Origin: Arctopsyche grandis
Lineage: Eukaryota > Arthropoda > Insecta > Trichoptera > Hydropsychidae
Assembly: GCF_051622035.1 (NCBI RefSeq)
Contig: NC_135366.1
Location: 6,417,001 to 6,481,000, forward strand
Direction of reading: 5' to 3'
Length of the DNA: 64,000 nucleotides
Positions within the stretch are counted from its first letter, which is position 1, and each line of letters opens with the position of its first letter. Under the pieces are notes generated by a model. It made no database searches. It was not told the DNA's origin and saw only the letters and a program-made list of their open reading frames with translations. Position numbers and translations under genes: made by a program. Below are positions 10,297 through 22,364 of the stretch, piece by piece.

Positions 10297-10863
10297 TTAC
10301 ATAGATGTAAAATCATAAAAAAATGTGAAATTAGTTTAAAAAATAGTAAATGTATAAAACACACATATTTATATAATATACAAGAATGAAAAGAGAAGGG
10401 AGGCTCAAACGCCCAAAAAATATTGCACAACTGCATTGCAATGTGATGAAATTTATACGGACCAAAACGAGCACGAAGGGAACGAGTTTCAATTTCCGAT
10501 TTAATTTGGACAACGTCGTGTGCTATACCTACATACAATGTACATACATACAAAATATAAACATAACATTACTAGGCATGTTTCCGCCAAAAAAAGTTTA
10601 TTTTTTGAAAATGTCGTATTTTAATAAAAAAAAAATCGTAAGATCTACATACATATATGTATGTAGATCAAGATTACTCCAGCTTAAGCATAGGTACATA
10701 CATATAAATCAATTTTTCCAATGTCAGTGTTTCTCAAGTTATACCTATGTATGTACTTAAGTTATACCTATGTAGCTGGCGAAACTCGTTCAGTGAATAA
10801 ATACTAATAGAAAATAAATCTCCATTTATGGTATGTAACTATACCTTATATTATACTTACATA

Positions 10864-10961
10864 TATATAAAACGTAGTGCGGCCCAAAAAACTCACAACT
10901 TTCAAATAATATCCACCGAAAATCCAATAAACGTGCATAATTGGTCGAAAATCCCGCGATA
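10864..10961 (+). promoter_or_regulatory. Candidate TATA promoter with leader exon
   Basis: TATATAAAA (10864-10872) is followed by a compositionally distinct stretch lacking ATG that ends on a donor-like CGATAG|GTAAAC at 10961/10962. A strong acceptor at 11635 (TTTTACTTTTCAG) could receive it. No matching coding exon could be identified. Confidence 0.25.
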
Positions 10962-11635
10962 GGTAAACAACGTCTTTCGTACAAATTAAAAACATTTCCA
11001 TTTAAAATTATGTATTACGATCGATAACGCGTTCAGTAAAATTGCTCAAGCGCGCAATTTCGTATCAGCTTTAACGAGTTAGCAATTAGAAAACGAAACT
11101 AAAGAAACGTAAACGAATTGAAAATTTTTCCATACATATAAAAATTACGAAATACATAATCACACACACACACAATTAAAATAATTACAATCAAGGATAC
11201 ATCCGAAACTCGTCAAATCATTATGTCAACACAATTCGCATATACATATACATACGTACACACATACGTATATAAAACTAAATAAAAATACGAACGACGT
11301 CGAATGAGAATCGATTTTGCGCACATTTTTAGACATCGACGAAATAAAATGCCACATTAGAAGATAGGCGCACATAAAATACACAATAAAAGTGAAAATG
11401 CGATAATACGAAAACAAACCAGGTTGAACGTACCTGCATATACATATACATAGTATAAAAATAACATGCCGGTTTTGACAACGTGATGCAATCGCACAAT
11501 AATCGATTATCTAAATATACATACATACATATGTACATATGTATAACCCCAGGGATACGCTGGTAAACTGTTAACAACCGGTTAGCACTTAAAAAAATTA
11601 AGATGAGATTTTAAACATTTTGTTTTACTTTTCAG

Positions 11636-11707
11636 CCAAGGAGGATCCAGGAAGAAGGATCGATTATTAAAAAAAAGTCGGAAGGAAAGTTGCAAGCAAA
11701 AATGTAA
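11636..11707 (+). CDS. Possible short exon after a strong acceptor (uncertain)
   Basis: TTTTGTTTTACTTTTCAG at 11618-11635 is a near-ideal acceptor. The following phase-0 frame gives 23 residues (PRRIQEEGSIIKKKSEGKLQ and three more) and a stop at 11705-11707. It would be a charged C-terminal exon, or else part of a 5' leader containing a minimal ATG-TAA. No upstream coding exon was found. Confidence 0.2.
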   Translation, partial: PRRIQEEGSIIKKKSEGKLQAKM

Positions 11708-12052
11708 ATCCATCAGTATATTATTAAATATGTAATTATTTTAAATACATATGAAACATAAAAAAAAGTTTAATATGAAATAACTACGTAAATATGTGCA
11801 AAATACATTCATTAAATTAGTAATGGTAAAAAAGAGACTTTGTAATTTTCTAATATATAAGCAATTTCGAAATAGGCTTTGTAAGGTTTAATGTAACTAT
11901 ACATATGTACATATGTATCTAAGGTTTTTCGATTTGGAAAAACAAATTTTATAATGCCAGGATGTATGCGATTTCGATTTTGATGTCGATTTCGATTGGG
12001 TAGCGGCCTAGGGGCGCAGTCTCGGGGCAGCCGCCTAGGGGTGGCAGCCTTG

Positions 12053-12528
12053 ATTACTGTTTTAGTTCCGATTACTGTTTCAGTTCTGGATCCCGATTCC
12101 TGTTTCAGTTCCGGTTCCCGACTTTTGTTTCAATTCCGAATCCAGAATTCTGTTTCAGCTCCTGTTCCCGACTTTTGCTTCAATTCCGGAACCGGATTCC
12201 TGTTTCAGATCCCGTTCCCGATTCCTTTTTCAGTTCCGCATCCTGATTCTTTTTTCAATTCCGGTTCCCTATTCCTTTTTCAATTCCGTATCCGGATTCT
12301 TGTTTCATGTCTGGATTCTGATTCCTATTTTAGTTCCGGATCCCGATTAGTGTTTCAGTTCTGGATCCCAATTACTGCTTCAGTTCCGGATTCCGATTCT
12401 TTTTTCAGTTCCGGATGCCAATTACTGTTTCAATTTCGGATCCGGATTTCTTTTTCAGTTCCGGTTCCCGACCCTTGTTTCAGTTCCGATTCCCGATTCC
12501 CGACTTCTGTTTTAGTTCCATTTAGTTA
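12053..12528 (+). repeat. 25-bp minisatellite, about 19 units
   Basis: The unit is close to TGTTTCAGTTCCGGATCCCG plus ATTCC, repeated about 19 times with 10-25% divergence and almost no indels. Because 25 is not a multiple of three and the units lack stops in the forward frames, a 177-codon ORF (11996-12529) results. Its protein repeats every 25 residues and cycles through all three frames of the unit. This is an arithmetic effect and not evidence for a gene. Confidence 0.9.
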
Positions 12529-12892
12529 AATTTTTGACATCCGCAGCGTACAATATCCCACGTATGTATGTAGTTCATATGAAAATAGCATATTGATGCA
12601 ACCTTACCAATTGTTACTAAATTTAAAATAAAGCTACTTTAACGTTGTACAAGAGGAATGAGAAAGTAAAAAATAGTGCTATTGATGATGATACATATTA
12701 TCCTATAAATCAAACCCAATATATACATAGTATATGAAAATATGTACATTAATAATAGTCGATAAATATATCGAACTCTGACTTCGCTATTAATTGAAAT
12801 AATAGTATTAAAAATAATGTTCAAAATGGACTCCACCAATAAAATAACAAATTCTGAAACTTTATAATTGTGAGAAGTATGAAATGTGGTTG

Positions 12893-13146
12893 ATGTCATG
12901 GTGAGAGTGAATAAATTTAAATGGCAATGGACGAGTCACGTAGCTGGAAGAACGGACGATAGATGGACGAAAGAAGTGTTCGAACGGTACCCCAGAGAAT
13001 GCAAAAGGGTGACAGGAAAGCCACAGGGAAAATGGATGGACGGATGAAATCGATGAGAATTGCCTAAAACATAAACGAACGGTAGCGTGTCGGAGAGGCC
13101 TTCATCCAGCAGTGGATGGAGAATGCCTGTAAATGATGATGATAAT
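12893..13146 (+). pseudogene. RTE-like LINE reverse-transcriptase C-terminus with (TGA)n tail
   Basis: The plus strand reads KFKWQWTSHVAGRTDDRWTK then EVFERYPRECKRVTGKPQGK before a stop. After a frame change it reads VGEAFIQQWMENACK and a stop, followed by TGATGATGATAAT. The order KW.W..H.AR..D.RWT, the GKP...W.DD region and GEAF.QQW is the familiar C-terminal end of insect endonuclease/reverse-transcriptase LINEs. Short tandem TGA at the 3' end is typical of the RTE type. Confidence 0.65.
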
Positions 13147-13191
13147 TATGTAAATCAACTCATCACGAATAAAATTGCATTAAATATTTAA

Positions 13192-13610
13192 ATGCGCCTT
13201 CCTGGCCAATTACAAACATGGATAAACAATTTCAACAGTAATTTAAGAGCATCTATGTATTAATCTTGAAAAATTTTCATTTTCTTCTAAATATAAATAA
13301 ATAAATAGAATAGAAAATAAATAGCCGAATTTATAGATGCTTAAAAACTGCAATTTTGCAATATGACATCTATGGACAAATTTGCAGCATTTTATAAATC
13401 AGATAATTTGAAATGCTGTTAACTCGAACTTTGTGAGAAATAGGAACCGTTTCAATAAAATAATACAAATTGGCCAACTCTGATAGGAAACAATCGACCT
13501 TGGAGTCACATATCCAAGGTCTGGCCAGCAGCACAGGATAGCCAAGGATTGAACCCATAACCACACAATTGAAAACATTTCACGCTAACCATTGATCTCT
13601 GTTGTTGCTT
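13192..13610 (-). mobile_element. SINE, diverged head
   Basis: The minus strand carries the tail box TTGGCCAGGAAGGCGCATTT, the core AACTCTGATAGGAAACAATC (as plus-strand sequence at 13474-13493) and a tRNA-like head with ATGGTTAGCGTGAAATG and GGGTTCAATCC. Confidence 0.75.
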
Positions 13611-14162
13611 ATTTTCTTGACATTCTCAAACGCAGCTAAAATATACTGTAAATTAATTGATTTCAAAAACTCCATTGTTCGCGGGTTCATCTTTTTTTTT
13701 TAATACATTTTTCACTTCTATTATAATCAGCTTGATCTCCTGCTCCCAAATAAAATGCAGCACTAATTTTCATCGGCGAATTTTCCTAAATCGCTAAATA
13801 ATTTCAAAATCTCAACAACAAAAGAAAATTCCAATTATGGTACGCGACTAGGTACGGCATAAAAATGCACAAGACATGTAAATTTATATGATTATATAAA
13901 AAAAGAATATCTAAAATTAAACCGGCTGACCAGACAAAACAGAGATCTCAATAAAACAATTCACACACAATAAACCGACTTCGATTAACACCAAAATCGC
14001 TTCAGACTATAATAACTCTACACTACATACATAAAACAAAGCGCATAAAATACGCAAATGCATCTGCATATCACGTAAACAAAGCAACTGCCGAATATAC
14101 ACAAACCAGACGCGTCGGTGAATCACAACGACGATAGCAACAACAACCCAAAAGTGATTACG

Positions 14163-15288
14163 ATTTTAATTAATAATTAATTTACTTTATTTTATGTTTA
14201 AGTTTGGACTATTGTGCTTTTAATTAATAATAAATGCCTCCTGAAGCATTTGCAGCGTGCATGCCACATGCGTCTTTGATGTGCGGCCGGGCTAATGCGG
14301 GAGAAATATACAGTGAGATGAGAAAAATAAAAATATATATGTATGTACATACATACTTTTATACATAATCATAAAAAACAATACAATTATAATAATAGCA
14401 GATACAGTAAAAATATTAAATAATAAAATACAAAGTATGGAATGTCTTGCATCTACAGCCAGCACCAATATATAAGAACCAGCCGCAAAAACAAAACATC
14501 CCTGTGTGGCCCAAATGGAAGGGAGAAGATCAAACTTACACTCATACATAACATTCAATTATGAAAATAATGATGAGCGCAGGTTACCAGACAAATTTCT
14601 GATAACCTACGCTCACTGACGTGGAAAACATCACATTCAAGCTCAGCAGCAACGATTTCATTCAGAAGTCGGATAGCTCTCGGAATAGGAGCCATTCAAT
14701 AAAGAACTGTGCGAGCAGGAGGTACAACAGCAGATACATCAAATGATTATGTCTACCACGCACATAATTAATTATTAGAGACAAACCATCCAGCAACGAC
14801 GGGCATGATGTGCTACCACGTAGAAGCTGGAGAACAAAACGAATTAATGAGAAATTTCTCCGAAATTCAAAGGAATTATACCCAAACGCGTACAAAAGGA
14901 AAGAAGTAGTTTAAACGAAGAAATCCTTTTTGTACCGTCTCGATCATTATAGAGTAATTTGCTTCATGCGGATTTCAAGCTTGCTTCTCACAAGCGCGTT
15001 GAAAAGCAACCGAGAAGACCTTAAGGTTGGAGAATAACCTATCATATATCAAGACAAATCCGAGTCGACGAAAGGAAACGTCAGCAACTGTCTTGATGTG
15101 GTTATAAAAGATGAGTTGAGGATCAAAAGTGATACCCAAACCGAGACCATAGATTCCACACGCTTAAACAAGACGGATCCAAAGAAATATCCGTGACAAT
15201 AGAGCCAATGTCCACGTCCATAGCCCACGATCGCACATTTATTAATATTAAGTTCAATACCTAAAATAGAACTGAACTGTATATCAGC
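14163..15288 (-). mobile_element. Jockey-like LINE 3' region, second copy
   Basis: The reverse complement aligns through most of its length with 5978-7540: the same RT remnant, the same internal landmarks (GGCTGGTTCTTATATATTGG) and the same 3' end (AGTCCAAACTTAAAC). It lacks the SINE present in the first copy, and its 5' boundary abuts the piggyBac-type element at 15289. Confidence 0.65.
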
Positions 15289-16159
15289 CTAACCCTTTGA
15301 GTGTTGACGTCTTTTCTATTGAAAGCCCGCCACGCTGAAAATTTCACCGACATTTCCCAACTAGAATTATTTAGAAATCCAATAGAAAGCAGGTACTAAA
15401 ATTGTAGCTAATCCAAACAAACCCTAGATGACTAGCGCTGAGGGTTTCGAGTATTGTAAAGGTGTTTGTTTGTAAAGTTTGGACTCTCTAATACATCTTG
15501 CAACAATATAACATAAACCAAAGAAGTCTATTAATGAATGTATCTTTCCAAAACTAGTTCCATCTTCTTCATTGCTGTTAAAATGTAATGCTCGCACGCC
15601 AAATTCAGAAATTCCGGTGTAAACCAGTCTTTATAAACATTGACACGGATCACACGACCCATGTTCAATCAGAGAAATGTTATATTAATAGAAGTGGCTT
15701 TAGGCGTCATATTGTTGTCAAGTGACGATTGTCCACAGACAATCCTAAATAATTTTAGCATCAGTGGTATTTGATACTTGGTGCTCGACGTATGTTATTA
15801 TTACTCGCAAGATGGGTAAGTATCGGTAAAAATTGCACAAAGCATTAAAAACACACACAATAAACAACATGTGATACATTTTTATAAGTAAACTGATCCA
15901 ATTGTATTCCGTGCGTTGTAGCATATTTATAGAGACGTACCGAGCAATATTGACAACAATTATTTGTTCATAAGGGTCCTTCTATTATTATTACATTTCT
16001 CTGTGTTAAATGCATTTATTTTTCGATGCTACCTGATAATGCTTAGCGGGTCGTATTATCTTGTTTACTTTGTACAAATACAACGCCTATCGACGTTTTT
16101 AGGCCTATGGACTTGTTGGCAAAGCGCTGATCGGCGTCGGTCGGCATTCAAAGGGTTAA
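15289..16159. mobile_element. piggyBac-type non-autonomous element, 871 bp
   Basis: Inverted ends CCCTTTGAGTGTTGAC and the reverse complement of CCCTTTGAATGCCGAC are flanked by TTAA (16156-16159) and its decayed partner CTAA (15289-15292). TTAA targets and CCC-starting ends mark piggyBac-like elements. No transposase is visible. Related copies lie at 45634-46181 and, truncated, at 5666-5977. Confidence 0.7.
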
Positions 16160-16391
16160 AAAATTAAAACGGAAACTCTCACACCGATCCGCTCCTTTGT
16201 TACGATCACGTACAGAACAAAGATAATACATTGAAAAATAGCAACAACGTCGAACGTTGAGCAACTAACCCCCATGTGACACTTTTCCGCCGATTGTATT
16301 AGCGGCGAGTTGCTCAATAATATTCCCAAAAATTAAGCATGCATATGTACATACATATGCAGATACATACAACACGACGTATTTATGTATA

Positions 16392-16430
16392 TATATAAAA
16401 CGACGATCGGAAAACGCGTCGCATTTTCAC
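16392..16430 (+). promoter_or_regulatory. Core promoter of gene A
   Basis: TATATAAAA at 16392-16400 is followed about 30 bp downstream by GCATTTTCACC (16421-16431), where transcription would start. A GC-richer leader of about 270 nt then runs to the ATG at 16699 and contains several short upstream ATGs. The initiator match is weak. Confidence 0.5.
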
Positions 16431-16698
16431 CGGTGACGTGTGTGTCGGGAGCGGAGAGCTACATATATATGTACATACAGTAAAATCGGCTAGTGGAATT
16501 TTCGCACGCGACCGAGTGCAAAATCGAATCAGATGCAATCCGGATGAAAGGCTAATCCTGGGGGTGACCGTTAAACGTCGCATTATATTTACGTGTGTTG
16601 TTGCTTCAGACGACGGACGTGCGCTGAAATTTAAAAGGATCCGAAGAACGCGAGCCACGCTTTTATTACCGAAACGTGGTTTTTCCCGCTTTGACGTC

Positions 16699-16725
16699 AT
16701 GCTGTCAATTACAGGCGCGTTTATG
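16699..16725 (+). CDS. Gene A, coding exon 1 (signal-peptide start)
   Basis: ATG at 16699 encodes MLSITGAFM and ends on the donor GTGAGG (16726), phase 0. The last exon at 21623 opens in phase 0 with LLLTTSSTLSATYQ. Joined, the first 20 residues form a well-shaped signal peptide with likely cleavage after Ala20. The pairing over 4.9 kb is inferred from phase, leader composition and the upstream TATA box. Confidence 0.55.
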
Positions 16726-16950
16726 GTGAGGGACAAAATACTAGATGCCCGTCAAATCGTTGACATTGAGACATCTCAAGATTATACAAAATCCTGATAT
16801 CGTATGTGTGTATATTATCATTGACAGTGAATCGCAAAGGTCGAACATATGTATGTATGTATTTATATTATTTATGTAATGTTAATATTATGACAGTGTG
16901 TTATGTGCATCAATGACAAATTCGAAGCGACCTGCCAACATAATTAATAA

Positions 16951-17700
16951 CACTGTTCGACAAATGACGACTTTTTTTTTGGTTCAGAGACGAGATATGA
17001 CTTTTCTTATAGAATTATGGCCAGTGAACACGAATCTGGTAAAAAAAAATGTTGATTGGCTCGAGATTCGGAGATATTTGTGTTTTATAAATCGCGCGAT
17101 TTTTCTATATCTTGGTGTTGTTCGGTCGATGTCTCAAAATCTGTCAATTTCCTGTTCAAAATGAATATTGGAATCTATAGTCGGGTATTTTATCATCCAT
17201 TTGTAGTATTTTTCAGCTTTCAAATCTCTCTAAGTAGTCATCCAGTTCAAATCAAAAGTCAAAAGTACGTATTTTCACTTGGGATTTTTTCCCAGTGTTA
17301 ATACTATTTTATATTGAGTTTTTTCTATTGAAACATGTTTATTGAGATAGTGTTCTGACCACACTATTTTCTGTTTTCGTTTAAAAAGGCTTATTGGAAG
17401 TGTGCTGAACTTTAAATCGGTAAAATTTCGAGCAAAAAGCTCGTACTAGTGTTTTCTCGTATTTACACGAATCTGAATTGAATTAATAGGGATAATATAT
17501 TAAATTATCTTTATATGAGAATTAAATAAATTTCCACTTAGAAAAATCATATTTCGACTATTCTTGTGGATTAATAACAAAAATTCTATTGATAACTGGC
17601 TTACCTCGATATAATAAACGAATTTTTCATAAACCAACCTGTTAACGTGGTTACCAACAAACACATTTCATTGACTACACAAAGGCGCTTCATACTTTCG
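16951..17700 (+). mobile_element. Tc1-type MITE in intron 1 of gene A
   Basis: It starts CACTGTTCGACAAATGAC after TAATAA and matches, inverted, 63430 to about 62700 over more than 500 bp (for example TTGATTGGCTCGAGATTCG, CTATATCTTGGTGTTGTTCG). The right boundary is uncertain. Confidence 0.6.
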
Positions 17701-17870
17701 GGTCGGTAAAATCGTAATTTCAAATATTATTATTAAAAGGTTTTTTAGACAAACAGACAAACAGACATTCAATTTTATATTGTATATAGATTCATTTTAT
17801 TTATTCATTAAAAATAATTTAAATTAAATAAATTAGAATTTAAGCGCTCAAAAAAACGTATGAACATATA

Positions 17871-18630
17871 CAGTTGTGGACAAATGTATTAGGCCACTTA
17901 TAAAAAATGGTTTTCATTGAAAACTCTCAGGTATTTGAAACAACCATTATCTGCATCGTATCTTACTAGGAATTCCTATATTGTTTGATCGTACTTTTTC
18001 TTCTTTGTGTCGCTTATCCTTAAAAGAAAATTGCGAAAATTTCCACTGTACGCAAATTAGTGTTACGAGAGAAATGGTTGCGTTTAGTGTTTCGATAGAA
18101 ATGGTCGTCGCGTTGTTTCCATCGTTTCCACTTGTATTTGCTTACTTTTTTTAATGAATTCCATCTTATTTTATTGAAAAATATGGTAATCAAGTGACGG
18201 AACAGGGCTCAGATTATTTCAAAACATTTTCAAGGTTTGGAATAGAAAAAAAAATCACGCACAAAAATCACTTCAATTATACCGTAAGATTGGTTTTATG
18301 AAAAATCGATCAAAAACTGGTAGAATAAGGAAAAGAAAACTGTGTTCAGATCTCATTTAAATGAGCACGTCTTTAAAATCCCAAAAACAGACCTTCTGAG
18401 GTAGCTGGAGAAGTGGAAAGAGATTCAAATTGAAAATTTTCTTCGCGAACCGTAAGAAGACGTCTCATGGAAGCTGGAATATGGGGTTGCAGAATCGTAA
18501 AGTAGGGTTAAACAATAGATGAATTCCCAGTAAGATGCAGTGCAGGTTGTGGCTGTTTCAAGTGCCCGAGTATAGTACTTTTTATTTGCTAGCTACTAAA
18601 CATTTAAGTATTAGACCTTTGTACAATACG
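17871..18630 (+). mobile_element. Tc1-like transposon remnant
   Basis: It begins TA|CAGTTGTGGACAAATGTATTAGGCC and ends near 18630 with an inverted partner (CGTATTGTACAAAGGTCTAATAC on the minus strand). Inside, a decayed Tc1 transposase N-terminal region can be read at about 18300-18490, including KNRSKTGRIRKRK (the GRP.K region) and, in another frame, RTVRRRLMEAGIWG, which resembles the second helix-turn-helix. The catalytic domain is deleted. Confidence 0.65.
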
Positions 18631-18637
18631 TTTATAA

Positions 18638-18847
18638 TCTAATATATAATTTCGAAAGAGACTTTGTATGTTTGTTTGGTTCGTAGATTCCTTGACGTTC
18701 AATGTAATAAAAAATCAAATGAATATTCAAATAAATTTAAATAAAATAAAACTATTCAGGTAAATTTGATTAAATGTTAACTATTAGATTGGCCACGTTA
18801 AGCCGTTTATATTACAAATACCGAGCGGAGCCGGGTAAAAACACTAG
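18638..18847 (+). mobile_element. Non-autonomous Helitron (family 1), complete short copy
   Basis: It starts TCTAATATATAATTTCGAAA after an A and ends ACCGAGCGGAGCCGGGTAAA..CACTAG before a T. The 210-bp copy gives the cleanest view of this family's ends and shows the A/T target typical of Helitrons. Confidence 0.7.
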
Positions 18848-21622
18848 TATTATATATGCACGTATGTATATTATATCGGAAATAAAAATATTATTATGGC
18901 ATATATAAGGATATGTTTACATTGAAATTTTCCATCTCAAATATAATAAAACACTATATCTACAAACATGCATATATTATAGTACATTTATGTATGCATG
19001 CATGTATGTAGTTTAAAAATTTCATAGACTTCGATTCCGTCACACAAATATTATACAACAGCAGCTGTGTTCAATATTGACTTCGAGAAAATTCTACTTT
19101 GTTTGCATGTAGTACATATTCGAGAGAACTTTTACTATTGCAAATCAATAAATCGCGTTATAAAACTTCGCCGTGCAAATCAGAGATGGCATTCTATTGA
19201 AATGATAAAAACATCGAATAGATAAGAAAGTAATATCGTTGCAAATATGTATGTACATTTAAACTATTCACACTTTCTATACACCTTTAAATTTTAAATG
19301 TCGATATCATTTTAATTTAAACTTGAACTATGCAACAACTCGTGTGAAAGCGAATTTTCCATAATTTTTCAACATTGTCCTGTTAAATATTATTTAAAAT
19401 CAAATTCAAAATATTTAAGGCGAAGTTTGATCTAAAAAATTGTTTATTTTTTGACGTCCGCAATTTCATGACTTTTTTTTAGTATAGTATAATATAAATG
19501 CAAACATATTAATAAAATTTATAACCAGCAAACAATATACTGTTTGTTTATTATAATCAAATTTTACGACTCGACTATTAAATTGTACTAAAAAAGATTC
19601 ACGAAATTGCAAATGTAAAAAAACTAAATGTATTTTCCAATAAGTAGACAGTCAATATACCTAATATTATGTATGTATACATATGTATGTACATACATCT
19701 AATAACCTTGCTAAATTAATGCAAATCCAAGATTTTTATTTTATCTAATATTTACATATGTATTATTACAGCGATCTGACTATTGAAGAACGACTATAAA
19801 TTCGAATTGAATAAAATAAAATAATACATGAACACAAAGACAAGGAAAAAAAATAGTGGATATCGAATGATCTACGGTTTTGAAATACCAATAAAATAAG
19901 AACATATTGTATTAATTATCAAGCAAAATCCCATTTCAATGTCCAATCAGATCTTCACTACATATTTCCCATTAATCCCCGTTATATCAACTTTTTCTGT
20001 AATTCCTTTTTATTATATACCCAGATCTTACGCTTCTCTTAAAAATATCCCCCCTCATATTGATCTATTTTGTTTTACATACCTTGTCTTCCTTTAAATT
20101 ATTATTGTTTAGTCACTTTTCCAATTCTTAGTATCACACATATCCCATTTCTCCCACTATTCAAAGATTTTCTTCATTGTTACTTTATCTACTGACGTAG
20201 TAATAATAGATGAAGTTTTGTGATCATGCGAAAATTCGAACTCGTGATTTTGACTGATTCGAACTCAAAATCGATCAAGTTTTAATGATCTAGAACAAAT
20301 GTGTGCGTGTCTGTGTATTTTGGAGATTTTTTGAACACCGTTAGTCCTATCTAACTGAAATTCTTATGGACACGACGTAATTTTTTTTCAAATTTTTAAG
20401 TTGACCGGAAATGGTACCTCCCCTTATTATGTATTTTATATAAAATTGTGAGAGTCAAACCAATCTACAGTTTCGATTAAAGAAAGATAAATTACCTCAC
20501 GTCTATTACAAACTATGGTCCATTTCATAAAATTCATAGAATTTTATGAAATGGACCATATAATGAAATGCCCTTTTTTAAGTTTTTGAATTCAATAATC
20601 TCCCAAACCGCTAACTGAATCGGACTGAAATTTTCTTATATGTAATAGAAATTATAAATTTTATAACCTAATATGTTTTTGAATATTTTTATCTGAACCA
20701 GAAGTAGTACTTTTACTCTAGAGAATCGAGGTTTTTTATGTTTGTCTTGGAAACCTTTTGATTTATTGAACTAAAATTTCATATCTAGAAGTTTAAGCTT
20801 AATACCAAGTTACATACGTATAAAATTTGGAAAACATCCGTCAACCGAAAGTGGCAGTTTACTCTTGTACGATTTAGCTTCCACTATTTTTTTCAACCCC
20901 TTAAACATGTGTATAATTCTTGTATTAATGTGATGAAAATAAAAAAAACTAAATTTTATAAAACGGAATTGGGATTTTTTCCTCTTAGAAAGGTCAAAAA
21001 TGTTGTAGCTATGTATGCTACCACACCCCTCAACGTATCAAGCTGAAAATGTATATTTGTATTCTTTATGTATTAACTTAGAGCTGATAAGGTTTTGGTC
21101 ATAATTTGTAAACCGGAAGTAGTTTTCTTTAAAACAATATTTCATTATTTTATTTTGACCTTTTAAATTATTTTAACCTTCTTGATATTTATTATGTATA
21201 ATACTGATACTAATTGTAAGTAATAAAAAAATTTTGAACAAAATCCGACAACCGGAAGTAGAGCTTGTGCAGTCTTGTGCAAGTTTCCATACATTTCCGC
21301 TCAATTTGTATCGAAAACGCTGTCATAGCTATTACATAGTATTTCATAATGCAGCCGGCATGTCTGAATGTGTCTGTACGGTTCAATATCTAATTTTGTT
21401 CTGTGACCTCTTTATATTCCTCAAATACATAGATAAAGTCATTGGTTGGTCACATCCGAATTCATTGTTTAGAATCTGTTTTGGTGTCAATGTTATGTAC
21501 ACACATATGTACATTGTAATAATGTTTGTTTTTTATAAATAAATTAATGCAAACACATTACCTGTATACGATGTATGAATTATCACCATCGATCATCATA
21601 ATAGCATCGTTTTCTGTTTCAG
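18848..21622. other. Remainder of gene A intron 1
   Basis: AT-rich. It contains a stretch with recurring ACCGGAAGTAG/ACCGGAAATGG motifs (20400-21270) that looks like a decayed repeat of unknown class, the perfect hairpin at 20514-20560 and ATGTATGTACATA simple sequence. No further exon was recognised. Confidence 0.45.
20514..20560. repeat. Perfect 22-bp inverted repeat, 3-nt loop
   Basis: TATGGTCCATTTCATAAAAT plus TC at 20514-20535 is exactly mirrored at 20539-20560 around the loop ATA. Confidence 0.9.
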
Positions 21623-22180
21623 CTATTGTTAACGACATCGTCGACACTTTCTGCAACATATCAAATACAAGAAGACTATGAAAACGAAACGTACAACACA
21701 AGTTCAAACACAAACAATACAGAACAACGTGACGAAACAACAGACTCTGCATATGACGATGATAATGAATTTGATGCAACATCTCCGAAATACGAGGCAC
21801 GAGTGACAGTATCGACTTTGAATGCATACGAGGACCAAAATCAAACTTTGGGCGAAATGCAGGGGGATTTTTCAAATACGAACCAATATCTCCACAGACC
21901 GGACGGAAGCAGCGTCGGGAAAACTTTCGGGTTTTTCCTGAACGCGGGGCACAATTGGCGACCGTTAGCTTCGAAATTTCACTTGCACTTCGGCTTCTAT
22001 CCAAACTATTACGATGCCGCTGGCGACAACTACAAGGCGAAGTTTGCCAATTTGTGGAAGTTTCCTGGGGTGTTGTTGAACAAAGCTTATCGGAAGGGTG
22101 CAGCGTTGCTTATGGGACCCCATCAAAATATTTACAGCGGATATTCAAATAGGAAAAAATTGTTTTATAATAATAACTGA
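21623..22180 (+). CDS. Gene A, last exon: secreted protein of unknown function
   Basis: The acceptor TTTTCTGTTTCAG ends at 21622 and the exon runs 185 codons to a TAA, giving a 194-residue precursor with exon 1. After the predicted signal peptide comes an acidic, Asn/Thr-rich segment (about residues 22-65) with likely N-glycosylation sequons at Asn30, Asn34 and Asn40 and a run of aspartates. A Tyr/Phe/His-rich, basic C-terminal half follows (for example FHLHFGFYPNYYDAAGDNYK, then KFPGVLLNKAYRKG). There is no cysteine, no membrane segment after the leader, and no family I recognise. The split between an acidic glycosylated half and an aromatic basic half suggests an extracellular or cuticle-associated protein, but that is only inference. 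Codon use and the absence of repeats suggest a real gene; the other-frame ORFs over it are shadows. Confidence 0.75.
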   Translation, partial: LLLTTSSTLSATYQIQEDYENETYNTSSNTNNTEQRDETTDSAYDDDNEFDATSPKYEARVTVSTLNAYEDQNQTLGEMQGDFSNTNQYLHRPDGSSVGKTFGFFLNAGHNWRPLASKFHLHFGFYPNYYDAAGDNYKAKFANLWKFPGVLLNKAYRKGAALLMGPHQNIYSGYSNRKKLFYNNN

Positions 22181-22364
22181 CTGAGAGCAGCATTTGTGTA
22201 GAGTAGTGAATTATTTAATTTTAATACGCACGTACGACTACATATATTATAAACGACGATTTTCTATAGAAAGTCCATTGTTCATTGCTTTGAGATGACG
22301 CAAGGCAATATTCAACAATATTTTCTGAATAATACTGACGCTAAATTGTATACTAATTTTTATA

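Noticed and set aside
11996-12529. 177-codon ORF as a repeat protein gene
   Set aside because: It is a 25-bp minisatellite read through three frames. No start context, splice signals or other support.
15964-16167. Signal-peptide-like ORF starting MFIRVLLLLL
   Set aside because: It lies within the piggyBac-type element and ends in its terminal repeat. Not a host exon.
16438-16797. 119-codon ORF over the gene A leader
   Set aside because: It runs through the leader and past the donor at 16726 in a different frame from the signal-peptide exon. It is best explained as a GC-rich leader.
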